A stretch of 8,272 nucleotides of DNA, from positions 156 through 8,427 of the forward strand of contig DILZ01000012.1 in assembly GCA_002425305.1 (NCBI GenBank), written 5' to 3'. The notes beneath the pieces are model-generated. The model did not search any database. It saw only the letters and a list, made by a program, of their open reading frames with translations, and was not told the DNA's origin. A program made the translations under genes and the position numbers. Origin of the DNA: Ruminococcaceae bacterium UBA5579. GTDB lineage: Bacteria > Bacillota > Clostridia > Oscillospirales > Ruminococcaceae. This document shows, one piece after another, positions 5,983 to 8,272 of the stretch; within the stretch, counting starts at the first letter, position 1, and each line of letters opens with the position of its first letter.

Positions 5983-6575
5983 AACGCTTCAAAGCTCCTT
6001 AAAATATTCAGCCCCGTTTCTCCGCTCTTTTCCGGGTGAAACTGTGCGCCGAACACGTTCCCGTTCTGCACCAGCGCGGGAACTTTCGCACCGTAATCGC
6101 AGTACGCCGCGACAAACTCGCCGGGGCACTCCGCTGCATATGAATGGACAAAGTAGACATACTCACCGTTTTTCACGTTATCGAGAAGCGAACATTTTTC
6201 GTTGAATTCCAGCGAATTCCACCCGATATGCGGTATCGCCAGATCTTTTGGCTTCATCAGCTTCACAGAGCCTTTGATAAGCCCCAATCCGTCCGTTTCC
6301 CCGAACTCATAGCCTTTCTCGAACAGCATTTGCATACCCAGACAAATACCCAAAAGCGGCTTTTTTTGGACTTCTTCCTTGATAACGTCTATAAGCCCGC
6401 TTTCGGAGAGCATCCGCATAGCGTCGGGGAACGCGCCCACTCCGGGGAGTATCAGCCTGTCCGCCGCTCTCAGATCGTCCGCCGAGCTTGTTATCTTATT
6501 CTCAAAACAAAGGAAATCCAGCGCGTTCTTTACGCTGAACAGATTTCCCGCGCCGTAATCAATAATTGCGATCAT
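5979..6575 (-). CDS. hisH: Imidazole glycerol phosphate synthase, glutaminase subunit
   Basis: HisH hydrolyses glutamine and channels the ammonia to HisF, which closes the imidazole ring and releases AICAR. It is a class I glutamine amidotransferase. The triad is complete: C78 in LLGICLGMQ (74-82), and H180 and E182 in QFHPEKSG (178-185). Other family blocks are IIDYGAGNL (4-12), LPGVGAF (43-49) and the HisH-specific PHIGWNSL (115-122) and FVHSY (142-146). The start is taken at the ATG at 6573-6575, giving 198 residues, because AAGGAAGG lies eight bases upstream and the family begins at this point. An upstream in-frame ATG at 6603-6605 would add ten residues and lies inside the previous gene. 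The usual partner genes hisA and hisF do not follow; a macrodomain gene does. Confidence 0.96.
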   Translation of the reverse strand: MIAIIDYGAGNLFSVKNALDFLCFENKITSSADDLRAADRLILPGVGAFPDAMRMLSESGLIDVIKEEVQKKPLLGICLGMQMLFEKGYEFGETDGLGLIKGSVKLMKPKDLAIPHIGWNSLEFNEKCSLLDNVKNGEYVYFVHSYAAECPGEFVAAYCDYGAKVPALVQNGNVFGAQFHPEKSGETGLNILRSFEAL

Positions 6576-6583
6576 TCTCTTGA

Positions 6584-6591
6584 CCTTCCTT
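6584..6591 (-). promoter_or_regulatory. Ribosome binding site deciding the hisH start
   Basis: AAGGAAGG on the minus strand sits eight bases before the ATG at 6575 and overlaps the stop codon (6590-6592) of the preceding gene. It supports the shorter 198-residue HisH over the ten-residue-longer reading. Confidence 0.65.
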
Positions 6592-7114
6592 AATATGTTA
6601 AACAAAACAGCTTGCTGTATTTATCAAGACCTTTGTCGAACTCTTCGGCAAACTTTTTCAGCCGCAGAAACTCCTTTTCGGGAAATTCATCCCAATGCTT
6701 ATTGTAGAGCCGCAAGCCGTTCCCGTTTTCGTACAGCGAAAATTCAACCAGAACGTCGTCGAGCAGCCGCTTTATCTCAAAAGAATTTTTGTAATCGAAC
6801 TCTTTTTTTACAGAAGCAAGCTCCATACCTCTATACGGCAATTCAATCGAATCGGGAGCAAGGAATATCTCCACCGCGACCTTTCCGTCTTGAAGCGCAA
6901 GGCGCAGAATATAAGCTCCCGGCTCGTCCTGCCAGCAGAGCCATTCCTCGGCTGATTTTTCCTCAAGAATATCCGCCAGAGCGTCAAGGAACAGTCTCGG
7001 CGCGTCGCATTGCATATAATCCGAATTTGTCAGCCATCCTTGCTTTTCGCCGTGCGGTGTAAAGCAGACCTGAAACCACCCAAAATGAATTCCGTGTATC
7101 TCAAATGTGTTCAT
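6590..7114 (-). CDS. Uncharacterised 174-aa soluble protein within the histidine cluster
   Basis: I do not recognise a named family with confidence. The protein is cytosolic in character, with no signal peptide or membrane segment. It appears alpha/beta: an aromatic N-terminal strand (HGIHFGWFQVCF, 7-18), then SDYMQCDAPRLFLDALADIL (31-50), then WQDEPGAYILRL (61-72) leading into alternating hydrophobic strands, and a charged helical C-terminus (about 145-168). The pattern of a strand, a helix at 'P-x-x-hLxALxxIL', then 'W-x-x-EPG-x-Y' is reminiscent of small accessory or immunity-like proteins in Firmicutes and Actinobacteria, but that is only an impression. The gene is real: the ATG follows CGGAGG by six bases, it overlaps the Nudix gene by 14 bases, and hisH starts 14 bases after its stop. 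Co-expression with histidine enzymes is certain in practice, but a metabolic role is not evident. Confidence 0.85.
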   Translation of the reverse strand: MNTFEIHGIHFGWFQVCFTPHGEKQGWLTNSDYMQCDAPRLFLDALADILEEKSAEEWLCWQDEPGAYILRLALQDGKVAVEIFLAPDSIELPYRGMELASVKKEFDYKNSFEIKRLLDDVLVEFSLYENGNGLRLYNKHWDEFPEKEFLRLKKFAEEFDKGLDKYSKLFCLTY

Positions 7115-7523
7115 CGAAAACCTCCGTCCAATGCAGCTTGATATGCTCCATAATATGCCCGATATTACCCTCTCCGGCGTACTTCGTCATATCAAAGAAG
7201 TTGCTGTCTGCGCTAATCCACAGCAGCGGATTTTTCTCCTCGCGGAGTGTGACCTCGCTCTTCAAGCCGCCGGCGTATACCTCGACGTACTCATCGCAAA
7301 GCGGATAGGTAAAATCCATTAAATGAACGATACGAATATCCGCCTGCGTTATTCCCGTTTCCTCGAACAGCTCGCGGTATGCCGCCGCATAGCCCTCCTC
7401 GCCTTGCTCGATCTTTCCGCCGACCATATTCAGCAAGCCCTTGTACGGGTCTTTGACGCGCCTGCACATCAGCATTTCACGCCTATCGAACGAGAACACC
7501 GCGATAACGTTGTAGCCGCGCAT
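7101..7523 (-). CDS. Nudix hydrolase, MutT-like
   Basis: This is a complete 140-residue Nudix protein. The Nudix box G-x5-E-x7-R-E-U-x-E-E-x-G-U is perfect between G36 and I58 (GGKIEQGE, then REL and FEETGI), with the metal-binding glutamates at 51, 54 and 55. The preceding DPYKGLLNMVGGKIEQGE (25-42) resembles MutT or 8-oxo-dGTP-type enzymes that cleave a nucleoside diphosphate linked to X. ADP-ribose or other nucleotide substrates cannot be excluded. The ATG overlaps the hisB stop (TAATG), and the gene's own end overlaps the next start, so it is translationally coupled on both sides. Histidine synthesis has pyrophosphate-cleavage steps (HisE), but this box does not indicate HisE function. 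Substrate unresolved. Confidence 0.93.
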   Translation of the reverse strand: MRGYNVIAVFSFDRREMLMCRRVKDPYKGLLNMVGGKIEQGEEGYAAAYRELFEETGITQADIRIVHLMDFTYPLCDEYVEVYAGGLKSEVTLREEKNPLLWISADSNFFDMTKYAGEGNIGHIMEHIKLHWTEVFDEHI

Positions 7524-8104
7524 TACAGCGTTCCCTTTGTAGATACCGCACCGCCGTCCGCATTAGGTCTTGTAGCGGCTTTGAGAGCATACGCAAGTGC
7601 CTTGAACAAAGCCTCTATCTTGTGGTGATCGTTCGAGCCGTACTCTGTGCGCAAGTGCAGCGTTATCCCCGCATTGAACGCAAACGCTCTCATAAACTCC
7701 TCGGTAAGACAGGTGTCGAACTCGCCCACGCGCTCGTTATCGAACTCCGCGTTGAATACAAGGAACGGTCTTGCGCTGATATCAAGCGAACAGAAGCCCA
7801 AACTCTCGTCCATCGGGATAAACGCCGAACCGAACCGCATTATGCCGCTCTTGTCGCCGAGCGCTTTGGCAAACGCCTGTCCGAGAGTTATTCCCACATC
7901 TTCGGCGGTGTGGTGACCGTCAACATACAAATCGCCCTTGCAAGTCACGGAAAGCCCGAAGCCGCCGTGAACTCCCAAAGCGGTAAGCATATGGTCTAAA
8001 AAACCTATTCCCGTGTTTATCTCAACATCTCCACCGTCAAGGTTCAACTTAACGGCGATGTCTGTTTCTTTGGTCGTGCGTGAAATTTCCGCGTTTCTTC
8101 CCAT
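7523..8104 (-). CDS. hisB: Imidazoleglycerol-phosphate dehydratase
   Basis: HisB is the manganese enzyme that dehydrates imidazoleglycerol phosphate to imidazole acetol phosphate, in the cytoplasm as a 24-mer. At 193 residues this is the monofunctional form without the histidinol phosphatase domain. Metal-binding histidine and glutamate motifs are all present: GIGFLDHML (32-40), DGHHTAEDVGI (62-72; H64, H65, E68) and GSNDHHKIEALFKALA (156-171; H160, H161, E164). The N-terminal RNAEISRTTKETDI is standard for the family. The ATG at 8102-8104 follows GGAG by about six bases. The upstream gene stops 38 bases before it, and no good promoter lies between. The TAA is shared with the next ATG. Confidence 0.97.
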   Translation of the reverse strand: MGRNAEISRTTKETDIAVKLNLDGGDVEINTGIGFLDHMLTALGVHGGFGLSVTCKGDLYVDGHHTAEDVGITLGQAFAKALGDKSGIMRFGSAFIPMDESLGFCSLDISARPFLVFNAEFDNERVGEFDTCLTEEFMRAFAFNAGITLHLRTEYGSNDHHKIEALFKALAYALKAATRPNADGGAVSTKGTL

Positions 8105-8142
8105 TTTGTTCTCCTTAATTCAAAGCAATAATTGTCAACTTC

Positions 8143-8272
8143 CTATATCCACCATTCGGGCGTTATCTCCCCGAGAGTAACGGTCTTTTCCGTCTCACGG
8201 TCGAGCATTATCTCGATATCCTTGTAGCCGTCGGGCATAAGCTGCACCATAAGATCTGGGAAGAGATGTATA
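8143..8272 (-). CDS. C-terminal fragment of an unrecognised protein (runs off the right edge)
   Basis: An open frame enters from the right edge and ends at TAG (8143-8145), giving 42 residues such as FPDLMVQLMPDGYKDIEI and TVTLGEITPEWWI at the very end. Codon choice and sense (hydrophobic and acidic alternation, WW near the terminus) look like a genuine protein. It does not match the C-termini of HisC, HisD or HisG that I know, so I leave it unnamed. It lies 38 bases upstream of hisB on the same strand, with no clear terminator or promoter between, and is therefore probably the preceding cistron of the same operon. Confidence 0.6.
   Translation of the reverse strand, partial: IHLFPDLMVQLMPDGYKDIEIMLDRETEKTVTLGEITPEWWI

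Noticed and set aside
6573..6605. Upstream ATG giving a 208-residue HisH
   Set aside because: The extra ten residues are not part of the family. The AAGGAAGG site fits the downstream ATG, and the upstream start lacks a comparable site.
8111..8138. Perfect TTGACA box on the minus strand just before hisB
   Set aside because: At 17-base spacing the -10 position falls on the hisB ribosome site (AGGAGA), not a TATAAT-like sequence, so a promoter here is not supported.

Overview
The window looks like a piece of a Clostridia (Bacillota) chromosome, probably a gut Oscillospirales/Ruminococcaceae-type organism. This is inferred from protein flavour, strong AGGAGG-type ribosome binding sites, sigma-A-like promoters with 17-bp spacers, and tightly packed operons separated by AT-rich gaps. 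Nearly all genes are on the minus strand, so transcription runs from high to low coordinates. No transposase, integrase, tRNA, rRNA or CRISPR array is visible.

Reading in transcription order from the right edge: the window opens inside an unrecognised gene (8143-8272). It continues with a compact histidine cluster: hisB (7523-8104), a Nudix hydrolase (7101-7523), an unknown protein (6590-7114), hisH (5979-6575) and a TARG1-like macrodomain protein (5542-5982). These genes overlap or lie within 38 bases of each other, so they are almost certainly one transcript. A strong hairpin (5470-5498) and a second inverted repeat (5512-5539) follow.

A new promoter (5413-5441) then starts a leucine operon: leuC (4112-5377), leuD (3623-4105), a GNAT acetyltransferase (3165-3626), a KptA/Tpt1 RNA 2'-phosphotransferase with an extra C-terminal domain (2169-3095), and leuB (1065-2147). 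The operon ends at a bidirectional hairpin terminator (1017-1056). That terminator is shared with the only convincing plus-strand gene, a 60-residue Arc-like ribbon-helix-helix protein (836-1018). This gene is divergent from a small SLOG/DUF2493 protein (378-713). The left edge holds the start of glyA (serine hydroxymethyltransferase) with its own promoter.

LeuC and LeuD form isopropylmalate isomerase and LeuB carries out the next oxidation, so two consecutive leucine steps are encoded here; leuA is not in view. HisB and HisH are histidine enzymes; hisA and hisF do not follow hisH as they usually do. The most interesting feature is what is mixed into these housekeeping operons. KptA consumes NAD+ and releases an ADP-ribose cyclic phosphate. 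The TARG1-like macrodomain, the Nudix protein and the SLOG protein belong to families that often act on or bind ADP-ribose or nucleotide derivatives. Whether they form a functional set is a hypothesis, not something the sequence proves.
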